This document shows positions 33,326-43,517 of a DNA stretch of 64,000 bases, one piece after another. A program made the translations under genes and the position numbers. Numbering within the stretch: position 1 is the first letter of the stretch; each line of letters opens with the position of its first letter. The notes below the pieces were generated by a model. The model had not been told where the DNA came from. It worked only from the letters and a program-made list of their open reading frames with translations, and made no database searches. Source of the DNA: Linderina pennispora (Eukaryota; Kickxellomycota; Kickxellomycetes; Kickxellales; Kickxellaceae). Where the stretch lies: contig NW_024468265.1 of assembly GCF_002104995.1 (NCBI RefSeq), positions 186,001 through 250,000 of the forward strand, in the 5' to 3' direction.

Positions 33326-34657
33326 TCAGACCAATTTCACATCGATCTTCGAGTTGGATGTCTTGGCAGAGAAGCCATGCGGCCCATTTCCGACCATGAC
33401 GCGCTTGTAGCTCTTGTCCGACACAATATGCTGCAGCTCTGGCGGCTGTGCGTATTGGCTGGCCAGCTGCACATTGGCCTTGTCGTTACTTGTCCGGGCA
33501 TCGATTATGCCGCGGAAGCTCTCAGCAGGCAAAAATGCCTCAATCTTGCTGTTCGACGTCGAGAAGCGAATCTGGGCCGGCGCCCTCGCATCAGCCAGCT
33601 GGATAGTGCCGGAGATCCGGCTGTTGGTTGTGTACACATCCAGGGCGCTCTTAACCACCCACATGCCCTCCACCCTGGCATTGGTCGTGCTGATATGAAG
33701 TGAGTCTGCGCGAATTCCGTCCGTGGTGATAGACGAGTTTGTCGTCTTCATGTCGACGCTCCCGGCGCGCACATTGCGGCTCTTTATCGAGCTGTTCTTG
33801 GTCTCTACCTTGAGGCTGTCAGCGGTGACGTCGCTCAGACTGACCCCCTGGTTGGAAGTGGCAACAGTGATTGCAGGCGCAACAGCCTGGTCCAGCTCGA
33901 TCTTGGCGTTGGTTGTGCGCAAATTCAGAACCTCGCTCGATTTGACATTGCTAAGCCGGAGGGAGCCGTTGGTAGTGGCGAGCTGGATGTCGCGACCCGA
34001 TATGTTGGTTACTGATGCGCTGCTGTTGGTTGTCTTCAGGTTGAGCCGCGTAAAGCCAATGTTGCTGAGTGCGGCTATATCAAAGCGGCCGTTGGTGATG
34101 TCGGCACGGATACCTGGGTGGGCACGCACAATAGTCGACGGCGCACGCACAAAGATGCGACACATGACCGGGAGCATGTTCCAAAAGGTCCATCCGACGT
34201 TGACATGGAAGTCGTACTCGTTGTACTCATTGAGATGCACCTGGAACTCTGCTCTCTCCTCTAGCTTTCCCTGCAGCGCACTCACCTCAGCCGACACAAA
34301 CATTGTGCCCTGGTTGTCGGGGTTTGGGTCGGGCTCGATCAAAAGGTCGGTCTTTACCACGCCCGTGGTGTGTATAAACAGTGGGCGCTCAAAATCGAAG
34401 CCCTTGGTTGCAACCATCTCGTATGAGCTCTTTTGGTCCACCTTCAGGTCGGTCTGGCTGCCAGGCACAAATGGCGGCGGCTGCTGTGCGCCAGCAGGTG
34501 CATTGGGGTCGACTTCTGAGTAGGCTGGCGGCAGTTCACTCGCCTGAGGCATCTGGCTCAGCGGCGGGGCCGATGGACCAGCAGCGGCCACGGCAGAGGT
34601 CTCCATAGGCACCGCGCTCTTGTTGTCGTGTCCGAACGAGGGCTTTTTCTCAAACAT
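33326..34657 (-). CDS. Repeat-family protein 3 (PPAY + beta-solenoid)
   Basis: Intact, 443 residues from MFEKKPSFGHD. The N-terminal 80 residues are disordered and Pro/Ala-rich, with PPAY at residues 43-46 (ELPPAYSEVDP). Then comes the family block KGFDFERPLFIHTTGVVKTD, EYDFHVNVGWTFWNM, VRAHPGIRADITNGRFDI and about ten repeats such as RTTNAKIELDQAVAPAITVA, closing with KSYKRVMVGNGPHGFSAKTS. It is the clean reference copy for repairing gene 2, to which it is closest. No signal peptide or membrane segment is visible. The regular about 20-residue period with polar TTN/TSN corners suggests a right-handed parallel beta-helix; I infer the fold, not the function. Confidence 0.75.
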   Translation of the reverse strand: MFEKKPSFGHDNKSAVPMETSAVAAAGPSAPPLSQMPQASELPPAYSEVDPNAPAGAQQPPPFVPGSQTDLKVDQKSSYEMVATKGFDFERPLFIHTTGVVKTDLLIEPDPNPDNQGTMFVSAEVSALQGKLEERAEFQVHLNEYNEYDFHVNVGWTFWNMLPVMCRIFVRAPSTIVRAHPGIRADITNGRFDIAALSNIGFTRLNLKTTNSSASVTNISGRDIQLATTNGSLRLSNVKSSEVLNLRTTNAKIELDQAVAPAITVATSNQGVSLSDVTADSLKVETKNSSIKSRNVRAGSVDMKTTNSSITTDGIRADSLHISTTNARVEGMWVVKSALDVYTTNSRISGTIQLADARAPAQIRFSTSNSKIEAFLPAESFRGIIDARTSNDKANVQLASQYAQPPELQHIVSDKSYKRVMVGNGPHGFSAKTSNSKIDVKLV

Positions 34658-34939
34658 TGCGCAAGTTGAAGAGTTGAAATTCAGAGTATTGGGATAGTAG
34701 ACAGAGCGAGGTGGTAAATTATGCAGTGTGGTGGGGGTCAGTAGAGGAGAGGTGATGTGGGCGGCTGCCCGATTTATTGTCCTGTGGTGGATGCCAAGCA
34801 TCCGCCTGTCCATGACACGAGCGGCAGTGGAGGGTTGCTGCACAGAGCGCAGATAAATCAAGCAAATGCCAAGCACGTACATTCTGGGCAGATCCGCCAA
34901 GTGTTCTGGCATATTAGGTGTGTAATGAGGTCAAGGTGC

Positions 34940-36475
34940 TCAAGCAAGCTTTATATCAATCTTGGAGTTTGTGGTGGTTGCGGCAAAGTCGTGCACGCCG
35001 CTGCCAACCATTACCCGCTTGTAGGGCTTGTCGTCGACCAGCTTGTGGAGCTCAGGCACGACCCGGAGCTTCTTCTTCTTCACCTCAACCGACACTGACG
35101 AGTCGACGGTCCGCGCATCGACGATGCCGCGGAAGCTGTTGCCAGGCAGTGTGACGTTGATGCGGGCATCGGTGGTGCTAAATCTCATCTTGACCGGCAG
35201 GTGGGGCTCGGTCAGCTCGACGGATCCCTCGATGCGTCTCTTGGTTGTGCTGATATCGAGCATGTCCCTGACTGTCCACTTGCCCTCAATCCGCGAGTCG
35301 CTGGTGGCGATGCGCAGCGAATTGGCCTTGATACCGTTGACATCAATGGTGGCCCCGTTGGTCTTGAAGAAGGCAGTGCCGGCGTTGACGTTCTGCGTCT
35401 TGATGTTACTGCTGGATGTCTCGGCGGTGATGCTGCCGGCAGTGATGTTGGTCATCGACACAGCGCCCTTGGTTGTAATGGCAAATATGGTGCCGGCAGC
35501 CAGGTTCTCAAAAGCCAGCGTGTCGGCCACCGTGTGGGCCTTTAGGACATCGGTGATTTTGGAGTTGCTCACATCGATTTTGGCACTGCCTGTAACCAGC
35601 AGCGCCGACCGGCAGGTGATGTTTGACAGGGAGATTTCACAGAGATTCGAGTAGAGCCGAAGGTACTCAAAATCGATATTGCTGACTGCAGTCATCTCAA
35701 TGCGTCCGCACGGCGTCTCAGCGCGGATCCCTGGGTGAGGACGCACCACGGTCGGCGGCATGTACACGGTGATCTGGCACTGCGGCGGTTTGCTCCAAAA
35801 CGTCCCGCTGGTGCTGACCCAAAAGTCGAACTCGCCGTTCTTATTTACTTGCACAGCAACATTGACTCTGTCCTGGATCCCCGACGACTTTCCTACCAGG
35901 TGGGCAACCACACGGACGCTGTCCTGGTTCGCCAGCTCTGTGTCTGCGATAATGGTCAGGTTGGCTCTCGACTCCAAGGTCGAGTGGATAAAGATGGGCC
36001 GCGAACAGTCAAACACGTGGGTGGCCAGCAGCTCCTTGGGGCTCCTGAGCTCGATTTCAGTACCGTCCAGCACCGTCGACCACGCATCGGTGATGTGAGT
36101 TGAGGATGGTGCCAATGTCGGCCCTGGTGTGTTGCTCGGGGAGATAGACACTGGCATTGAGCGGGTGGATGTGGAGCGTTGCGGCAGAGGCGGCACCAGC
36201 GGGGACATGGTAGCTACACGGTGGGGCGGCGCAGGTGGTGCCATGTAGAACAGGGGGGCTGTGTTGCGCTGAGGAAGCATCGGCGGCCCGGCCGCAGCAG
36301 CGTGGGACTGGGGGTCATGTTCTGTGTACGCTGGCGGGAGCTCTCTGCTTGGTCCCGCCATATCCCTGTAGTCGTGGCCCATCGCTCCGTCTGTGCCTAG
36401 TGTGGGTTCGTCGTAGGGGTGCGCGCTTTGCTTGCTGTCTACGCCGAAAAACGAGTCCTTGGGTGATGGCATCAT
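34940..36475 (-). CDS. Repeat-family protein 4 (PPAY + beta-solenoid)
   Basis: Intact, 511 residues from MMPSPKDSFFGVD. The N-terminal ~150 residues are long, disordered and Pro/Ser-rich, with PPAY at residues 47-50 (ELPPAYTEHDP). Then VFDCSRPIFIHSTLESR, a middle domain with GEFDFWVSTSGTFWSKPP, VRPHPGIRAETPCGRIEM and repeats of the type ATSDSRIEGKWTVRDMLDI, ending KPYKRVMVGSGVHDFAATTT. A KKKK segment (VEVKKKKLRVVPEL) sits in the last repeats. It is separated by 282 bp from gene 3 in the same orientation, so the two look like a tandem duplication. Confidence 0.72.
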   Translation of the reverse strand: MMPSPKDSFFGVDSKQSAHPYDEPTLGTDGAMGHDYRDMAGPSRELPPAYTEHDPQSHAAAAGPPMLPQRNTAPLFYMAPPAPPHRVATMSPLVPPLPQRSTSTRSMPVSISPSNTPGPTLAPSSTHITDAWSTVLDGTEIELRSPKELLATHVFDCSRPIFIHSTLESRANLTIIADTELANQDSVRVVAHLVGKSSGIQDRVNVAVQVNKNGEFDFWVSTSGTFWSKPPQCQITVYMPPTVVRPHPGIRAETPCGRIEMTAVSNIDFEYLRLYSNLCEISLSNITCRSALLVTGSAKIDVSNSKITDVLKAHTVADTLAFENLAAGTIFAITTKGAVSMTNITAGSITAETSSSNIKTQNVNAGTAFFKTNGATIDVNGIKANSLRIATSDSRIEGKWTVRDMLDISTTKRRIEGSVELTEPHLPVKMRFSTTDARINVTLPGNSFRGIVDARTVDSSVSVEVKKKKLRVVPELHKLVDDKPYKRVMVGSGVHDFAATTTNSKIDIKLA

Positions 36476-36857
36476 GGCATGCGTATAAATGAAGAAGCAG
36501 TGGAGGTAAGGGGAGGCGGAAGGGATGCTCAAAGCAAGGCGCCTGCTGACAGGCGTCGTGCAGAAACGGAGTGGGGTTAAATATGTTGTGATTCGCATCG
36601 AGTTTGACCGGGCCAAGAGGTGACTTCCACGTCGCCAAGATAAGCGCAAATGTCCGCCCCGCATCAGGCTTATGCGCTGCCAAGGGAAGCAGCATGTCGC
36701 TGGACAAGGGGCCGATTATCGCTGTGGCAAATACAGTCAAGGGACACGCAGGGCTTGGCGAAAATTGGGGAAAGCGATTTATTCAGCAATGGTACAGTCT
36801 AAAAATACATGCAGGATCGGAGGGAGAGCCCAAAGACGCAATGCACCCTTTGGTCAG

Positions 36858-38132
36858 CTAGAACGTGGTGATCACAACAGGCGAGTTGGTGCTCTCGACC
36901 TCGAGCACATTGGCAGCAATGCCGATGACGCCTTGGCGCCAGTACTGCTGGCACTCGTAGAATGTCGCACCGGCAAGCCCAAAGTTGACGATGCTGTTGG
37001 CAGAGCGGATGTCAAAGTAGCCGGTATAGTCGTCGCTGACCGCCAGCCGCACCGGCCACCTGCTGGTCCTTATCCGGATCCGCGCGTCGTCGCCAGCCAC
37101 TGTCAATCGGCCTTGCACGATCGCCGCTTCTGCCTCGATGGTCAGCGCCTTGGACACAGTCCAGCTGCCGCGCACAGGCGCATGCGACGACTTCACTGCA
37201 ATGGTCGCTGCCGTCACGTCCTCCAGGGTCACCGGTCCATCAGTGGTCTGCACCGAGACTTTGTCAGCTGCGGTGGCCCGGACCACCAGTGTCGAGCTCT
37301 TGGCTGAAACCGACATGGTCGTGGTCTTCGCATTGCTGATCTCCAGTCTGCCCTCGGGCGCGTTAATGCGGATTCCCTGGCCAGCGGTGCACTCGGCTAT
37401 GGTGTGCTCGCCCTTGATTGCTATGAACTCTGCGCAGTCCTGGACGCTAATGCGCTCGATATCTAGCCGGCCATCGGCCACTGCCAAGCGCAGGCTGTGC
37501 AGGGACATGTCTCGTAGGCGGGCTACGCACGCCACCGCTGCGAGGTCGAGCCGCGCCAACTGCGTACAAGTGATTCCCGAGGCCGACAGGTGCGAGTTGG
37601 CAGGCAGTCTCAAGCGAATTGCCGGCACCGTGGCCGAGCTGGGAACCACGATTCTGCACTCAGCCTTGACCAGACAAGCAGCCGGGGCGTTGCCAAGACC
37701 AAATTCCAGAATGCGCTCATCCGGTTTGGTAATCAGCTTGGATGCCGCACTGACCGCACATGCAGGCTCCTGGGCTGCCTCAAACCGGCTGTCAATGAAC
37801 AGGTAGCCGCCATACCTGTTCTCCTCGTCCACAACCAGCAATACACGGGTCTGCGCGAAGCCCTCGAATGTCAGCTGCGTGCTGTGCGTGGGGTCCAGGA
37901 CCTGGGTGGCACGGGTCAATGGCCCGTTGGCAGTTACGTGGAGCTCGGTGGGCTCGACCACTGAGCGCACGCTGCTACTGCCCGAGACAGGGCGCCGGAT
38001 TTGCAGTGAGTTTGTGTCGCTGGGGACGGTGAGGTCGTCGCCAAGGAACGTCGGCTGGAACGGCGTGTACGGCGGCAGCTCCTCGTCTACCGGCAGCGCA
38101 TGCACCACCACCTGGGTGTCTTCGAAATTCAT
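36858..38132 (-). CDS. Repeat-family protein 5 (divergent beta-solenoid)
   Basis: 424 residues from MNFEDTQVVV; six more codons are open upstream to another ATG at 38150. It is the most diverged of the family. A short leader with LPPYTPF replaces PPAY, the PGIRAE turn is only loosely kept (AIRLRLPANSHLSASG), but the repeat run remains (SNAKTTTMSVSAKSSTLVV, KVSVQTTDGPVTLEDVTA, VKSSHAPVRGSWTVSKAL). It ends with GVIGIAANVLEVESTNSPVV. Membership in the family rests on the repeat pattern, the matching position of the GxW repeat and the tandem location next to genes 3 and 4. Confidence 0.65.
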   Translation of the reverse strand: MNFEDTQVVVHALPVDEELPPYTPFQPTFLGDDLTVPSDTNSLQIRRPVSGSSSVRSVVEPTELHVTANGPLTRATQVLDPTHSTQLTFEGFAQTRVLLVVDEENRYGGYLFIDSRFEAAQEPACAVSAASKLITKPDERILEFGLGNAPAACLVKAECRIVVPSSATVPAIRLRLPANSHLSASGITCTQLARLDLAAVACVARLRDMSLHSLRLAVADGRLDIERISVQDCAEFIAIKGEHTIAECTAGQGIRINAPEGRLEISNAKTTTMSVSAKSSTLVVRATAADKVSVQTTDGPVTLEDVTAATIAVKSSHAPVRGSWTVSKALTIEAEAAIVQGRLTVAGDDARIRIRTSRWPVRLAVSDDYTGYFDIRSANSIVNFGLAGATFYECQQYWRQGVIGIAANVLEVESTNSPVVITTF

Positions 38133-38455
38133 GGTGGGAAATGCAGACAACAGTAATAATGAGCCAAGGAAAAGTTCTGAGAGAGGGAGAGAATGTCAGG
38201 GGGACGAGAGAGGAGTCTGGCCGGGGCCCAGCCAAACATCAAATTTATTCTTGTGCCAAGATGGCACCAGAGTGGAGTGAATAGAGCTGCATTCCTTCTA
38301 GAACTCCAGCGGTAGTGCGGCTAGGTTAGGCAGCGGCCGAGGCCGATACGGGAACAGGTGTGGGCAATAATGAGGAATGTATTGAACAGGGGATAAGGAG
38401 CAGAAAAAGAGAGCCCGGCAACGGCTCCAGCCGCCACGCACAGACCAGAGCAGGA

Positions 38456-39052
38456 TCACGGCTTTGCGCCATCGGGCTTGTAGCGCACATTATCAGGTCC
38501 ACACCCGCAGTCGTAGTTGTCGTGGACGGTGGCGCAGTCGAACTGCGGCTTCTTCAGCACCTTGTTGACTGTGTTGTGCATTCGACACAGGTACTGCTCG
38601 AGCTCGTCGCGCGACGACGCCACCGGCGGGTGCTTCTTCAGGTGCTGCTGGAAGTGGTGGGCGCAGTCGCCGCACGGATACAGGCGCGACATCAGGAACA
38701 GAAAGTTCTTCATTGCGCTGACCTCGTCCTTGGTCGGCTCGGTCGGGTACCGGGACGCCATCACATGCAAAAGATACCACGTCCGCCGCCCCAGCTGCGC
38801 CCGCAACGTCTCGTTGCCCAGCTTGCCCATCACCACGTGGCTGTCGCCGGCCCACAGGCTGTCGAAGCCGTCGTTGGAGCCGCCAAACAGGTTCGGGAAG
38901 AACCCGCCGCTGTCTGCTGACGCATCGCGCTCATTGGCCAAGTTTGTTATGTCGCGGTTCTGGAATTCGTTGCGGTAGGTATACGCAGTTAGCGATATGA
39001 GGGCCACGCACGCCAGCGCCAGCGTCAGTAGCAGGGATTTTATTTTGAACAT
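38456..39052 (-). CDS. ERV2: FAD-linked sulfhydryl oxidase, ERV2-like
   Basis: 198 residues. An N-terminal signal anchor (about residues 5-24, SLLLTLALACVALISLTAY) points to the ER lumen. The ERV/ALR fold follows: LGRRTWYLLHVMASRYP, the active-site CxxC in RLYPCGDCAHHFQQHL, then the FAD-binding CRMHNTVNKVLKKPQFDC with its structural disulfide and flanking His/Asn. The tail CATVHDNYDCGCGP supplies a further CxC, matching the shuttle cysteines of Erv2, which lie C-terminal to the core. Erv2-type enzymes make disulfides for secretory proteins, using oxygen as acceptor. Erv1, the mitochondrial paralogue, is the alternative, but the N-terminal anchor argues for Erv2. Confidence 0.88.
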   Translation of the reverse strand: MFKIKSLLLTLALACVALISLTAYTYRNEFQNRDITNLANERDASADSGGFFPNLFGGSNDGFDSLWAGDSHVVMGKLGNETLRAQLGRRTWYLLHVMASRYPTEPTKDEVSAMKNFLFLMSRLYPCGDCAHHFQQHLKKHPPVASSRDELEQYLCRMHNTVNKVLKKPQFDCATVHDNYDCGCGPDNVRYKPDGAKP

Positions 39053-39402
39053 TTGAACGGAATGCAGGCAGCAAGGAGAGAGGCAGAAAGAACAAGGAGG
39101 TGCAGTGGTTGCTGGAAAGCGGCCAAGTGTGGGGAGACTAACAAAAACGAGAGGCTGGAATCAGCTGACTCAGAAGGCAGTGAAACTGCCGAAAGCGTTG
39201 GCAGTTCTGGATACAACCGCCAGCAAACGAAATTACCGGGGTTCTCCAGAGCAGCCGACAGGCAAAACACATCTTGCAGAAACACGTGCCATTGCAGACA
39301 GCGACACTCGGCGATCTGAGCTGGGACAGCCTGCGGTGGATCGGCCTGGTTGGCCGGCGTCTCACAGGCCAAGAGGTTTATTGAATCACAGCCAACCTAT
39401 CT
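39053..39402. other. Intergenic spacer
   Basis: 350 bp between the ERV2-like start and the 3' end of aminopeptidase P. It holds only short overlapping frames. I see no gene. Confidence 0.55.
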
Positions 39403-41657
39403 TCAGAGGGGCGACGTCTCGCGCTTGAGCCACTCGTAGCCCAGGCTGCCCTCCTCGAGCAGCGGGCTGACCTTCTGCCAGACCTTGTCGTGGTAGGCAT
39501 CAAGCCACTTGATCTCGTCGGGAGTGAGCAGACCGGCCTGGATCAGCTTCTTCTGGATGGGCACCATGGTGACCGGCTCGAACGTCAGGAAGCCTTGGCC
39601 GTTGGAGTAGTCGAATTTTGTCTCGGTGCGCACAACCAGGCAGGTGTTTTCAATGCGGATACCAAAGCTGCCGTCCTCGTAGTAGCCGGGCTCGTTGGTG
39701 ATGGTCATGCCGTGCTGGAAGCCAGCGCTCAGGTACGCATCGCGCATGCCGACGCCCTGCGGGCCCTCGTGGACGTTGAGGAACGATCCGACGCCGTGGC
39801 CAGTGCCGTGGCGGAAGTCCAGACCCAGCTCCCACAGCGGCAGGCGCGCCAGCGGGTCCAGCGCATAGCCGTTGGTACCCGACGGGAACACAGCGCGGTC
39901 CAGCGCAATGTGGCCCTTAAGCACACGCGTGAAGCACTCGCGCTCCCAGGCAGTGGGGGTACCAAAGTGCATGGTACGCGTGACGTCGGTGGTACCATCC
40001 AGGTACTGGCCTCCCGAGTCGCACAGGTACATCTTGTTGATGTCCAGCAGCGCCTCGGAGCCGCGCTTGGGCGAGTAGTGGATGATGGCGCCGTTGGCGC
40101 CCACCGACGAGATGGTGTCAAAGCTCAGACCAACGCAGTCCTTCTGGGCCCGCCGCAGCGACTCAAGCTTGTCGGCCACGTCGACCTCCGACAGCCGCAG
40201 GTGGCCGCCGTTGAACACAAGCTCGTGTTCCAGCCAACCAAAGTAGTTGGCCATGGCGGCTCCATCGCGCACGTGGCTCTGACGCATACCCTCCAGCTCC
40301 ACCGGGTTCTTCAGGGCCTTGAGCAGGGTCACCGGCGACTTGTCGACCTTGACACTGTCCTCACCCAGCGCCTGCACCAGCGCCCAGCTGGCCGTCTCGC
40401 CTGCCAGCAGCTTGCGCTTGTCGGCCGCCAGCGACGCTGCCATGGCTGACAGCTCACCAAAGATCGCCTGGTACGGCTTGATCATGACACCCTGCAGGTG
40501 CTGCCGCACGCTGTCGTCCAGCTTGCAGTCGTCGATGAACAGCGTGACGTCTGTCTTGGTCACCAGCGCGTAAGCAAAGAACACCGGGTTGTAAGCGATG
40601 TCGTTGCCGCGCAGGTTGAACAGCCATGCGATCTCGTCCAGTGCTGCCACAACCAGCCCGTCGACGCCCAGCTTGTCCAACTCGGCCCGCACGCGCTGCA
40701 CCTTGTCGGCACGAGCCTCACCCGAGTACTGGATGTCATGCACAAATGCCTTGTTGGTGGACCGGGCAGGGCGGTCGTTGCCCCACACAATGTCCACCAG
40801 GTTGTCGGGGATTGCCACCAGTTCTCCCGAACCGTTCTTGTTCAGCGCTGCCTTCAGCTCATTGCCCGTGGCTGCCGACAGCAGCGTCGGGTCGATACCC
40901 ACGCGCGTGCCCGCCGGCAGGTGGCTGGTCAGGTACTCTTCCCATGTCGGCACTCCCGGCAGCCCGCGCTTCATCAGCGTCCAGTTGTCGTCCATCTGCT
41001 GCCGCGCCTGCAAAAAGTACCGCCCGTCAGTGAACATCGCTGCCTTGTCCATCGTCACAACAGCGCATCCCGCCGACCCGTCGAATCCCGAAATGAACCC
41101 GCGCCGCTCATCACACGTCCCCACGTACTCGCTCTACCATAAGATGAATGCGTGGGAACAAAATCAATGCAAGCTGTTATAAAGTGGTACCCGGTCAGTC
41201 CGGTTTTGTCCTGGGAAAACCGTTGCGCCGTGCAAATCCCACTAATGATGCCCAGTCCCCGGCACCCACTTCCGCAAAGGTAATGCTATTTCCCATGCCC
41301 ACTCGCTGATGCGTGGGAACGCTTTCCCTTCAAACCAGGGACCAAGCCTGATCATGGGTGTTTCTGAATGCTTACCTGGTGCGCGTCTCCACTGGGCACA
41401 ACATACGCCGTGACGTTGTACTTGGGATCCGCCATCAGCTCCCGCAGGTGCTTGAGTCGCTCGCCGGTCTTCACTGTCTCAACCATGGTCGCGTCGATAA
41501 CTGAGCTGTACTGCTGCTTCTTGGTAAACGATTGCGCAAGCGTTGTTGTGCTGCTTGCCGGTGATGCTCCGAGTGTATAGAGCGAGGGTGTCGAGTGCTG
41601 TCTTGAGGTGCAACTAAATAGTGTTTTGCGCGCAAAGTTTGCTAGTCTACTAAGCAT
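39403..41657 (-). CDS. Xaa-Pro aminopeptidase P (two exons)
   Basis: Exon 1 is 41657-41376, exon 2 is 41133-39403. The 242-bp intron has a GTAAGC donor and a TAG acceptor in phase 0 and joins VPSGDAHQ to SEYVGTCDERRGFISGF, a signature of the family. The product has 670 residues with two creatinase-like domains and an M24 catalytic domain. Metal ligands are visible: two Asp in SGGQYLDGTTDVTRTMHFG, His in GTGHGVGSFLNVHEGP, and Glu in ITNEPGYYEDGSF and LTFEPVT. It removes N-terminal residues ahead of proline. The N-terminus MLSRLANFARKTLFS looks mitochondrial. A downstream Met (MVETVKTGERLKHLRELM) would give a cytosolic form. Confidence 0.94.
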
Positions 41658-41757
41658 AAAAGACTTTGGTGGCAAAGGAGTTGCTGTGGGAGAGAAGGAG
41701 GAAATATTAAACTTGTGTGAATACCAGAGCGCAAGAAAGCAGTTCCCCAAGCTGCTC

Positions 41758-41764
41758 TTTTATA
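41758..41764 (-). promoter_or_regulatory. TATA box of aminopeptidase P
   Basis: TATAAAA on the minus strand about 100 bp before the ATG at 41657; the AT-rich island begins about 120 bp further on. Confidence 0.55.
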
Positions 41765-41879
41765 CCTTGGCCACGCCATGCAAGCCTCCGCCGCTACGCT
41801 GTGCCGCATGCTCCCTAGCGATTATCGCTGATCAGGGTCAGGGGTGCCGCATGATTTACCTCTTTGAATGGTGATCGGG

Positions 41880-42620
41880 CGGATTATAATCCATCTTAAT
41901 TCTTTGATATATACAGCATCAAAAGTGAAATCAAATCCTAGGTCAGACTACACTGGGCGGCAAAATTGAGTCACAAAATTTATTTTCAACTTTTACTTAC
42001 TATATCTTCGTCATCAGATAGCGTAGATACTTCCATTCGATATATGTTCGATGGGGCTTGACATAGTGTAAACATATATAGCCAAATGTTCTCTAACTAT
42101 TGTACCCCGCATGATATCGAAACAATAGTAAAAAAGTAGAAAAATTGGAGAGATAAAAATTTAACTCTGACTTCACAGTGCTATTTCTATACCTTATCAT
42201 TTTTTGAATAATGTGAAATCTCTGCCCACACCTCTGCTGCACTCCTTCTTCTATATTAATATCTCATTCACAATGTTGCTCAACTACACATAGTACTATC
42301 ATATAGTTAATATAAGATGAAAAATTAAGAAGGAAATGATCAATGCTTCAGCACTGCACTCACTCTTATAGATGTTGAGTGCATAGTTGATACTCACATG
42401 ACTAGAATTCAATGTTGAAGATATATGAGTTTGATAGCTAGTTCACAGAAGGAATAATCAACTATAAATCATATGTAACTACACTTCTGCTCTCCTTTGA
42501 AACAATTTAATTCTATGATATGATTTTTTATAATATTAATAAATTAATTGGTAGAGAGGGTACTACTGTGGCTATCTACTCTATACTATGAGATATCAAT
42601 ATATAACCTCTGTGCTTAAT
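41880..42620. other. AT-rich DNA without genes
   Basis: No ORF above 60 codons. It contains TTCGATATATGTTCGAT at about 42036, a near match to TTCGATCTATGTTCGAT at about 51439 near the other end of the island. The pair may mark the edges of an older insertion, but the similarity is short. Confidence 0.35.
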
Positions 42621-42967
42621 GGAGGCCATTCACAAATAAAAAGTTTAAAGAAACTTAATATCTTATATTTGATTAACCAATTAATAAATATTAAATCAAT
42701 TACTTGTAGTTGATAAATATTTTAAAAATCAGAATGTTTACTAATGGCCAAAAGGAGTATAGCAACTAGATTAACTAATAAACAATAATGCAAGAAAGGG
42801 TATTTCTCTAAAACCCCTATCAGCATCCTGAAAAATTTCAGTTGATTTCTTGTGACCCAGCCTCTAACTCAGTAGAAGCATATTAATTGTGTATCAACTG
42901 AAATTTTTCAGGATGCTGAAGGGGTTTCGGTGAAGCACCATATTTGGCATCTTTGTTTATTTATTAA
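42621..42967 (-). repeat. Foldback module a (reverse orientation, incomplete)
   Basis: Begins GGAGGCCATTCAC, the reverse of the module right end. It contains a long hairpin at 42811-42927: about 35-bp arms with one small mismatch and a 46-nt loop. The far side breaks off at the start of module b, so the other terminus is missing. Confidence 0.7.
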
Positions 42968-42968
42968 T

Positions 42969-43364
42969 GGAGGCCATTCATAAATATAAAAGTTTAAAGA
43001 AACTAAATATCTATTATCAGAATAACCAATTAACAAATAATAAATCAATTACTAGCAGTAGATAAATATTTTAAAATACAGAATGTTTAGCAATGGCCAA
43101 AAAGATTCTAGCAACTAAATTAACAAATAAACAAAGATGCCAAATATGGTGCTTCTACGAAACCCCCTTCAGCATCCTGAAAAATTTCAGTTGATTTCTC
43201 GGACGCAGCCTGTATCTCAGTAGAAGCATATTAATTGTGTATCAACTGAAATTTTTCAGGATGCTGAAGGGGGTTTCGTAGAAGCACCATATTTGGCATC
43301 TGAACAAGAAAACAATAAAAATATAAATAATTATTAAATAGCTAACCATTTCTGACTGATCTCC
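42969..43364 (-). repeat. Foldback module b (reverse orientation)
   Basis: Runs from GGAGGCCATTCA to GACTGATCTCC. Its hairpin arms, 43135-43195 and 43241-43301, are 61 bp and perfectly complementary around a 45-nt loop. It matches module e when reversed, including the loop and the GAACAAGAAAAC flank. Confidence 0.8.
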
Positions 43365-43517
43365 AATCTAGTTGCTAGAATCTTTTTGGCCACTAGTAAA
43401 CATTCTGTATTTTAAAATATTTATCTACTGTTAGTAATTGATTTCTTATTTATTAATTGGTTTTTCTGATAATAGATATTTAGTTTCTTTAAACTTTTAT
43501 ATTTGTGAATGGCCTCC
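43365..43517 (+). repeat. Partial foldback module (right half only)
   Basis: AATCTAGTTGCTAGAATC to GTGAATGGCCTCC, equal to the right third of modules c-e without a hairpin of its own. Its last nine bases, ATGGCCTCC, open the truncated ORF1 copy. Confidence 0.65.
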
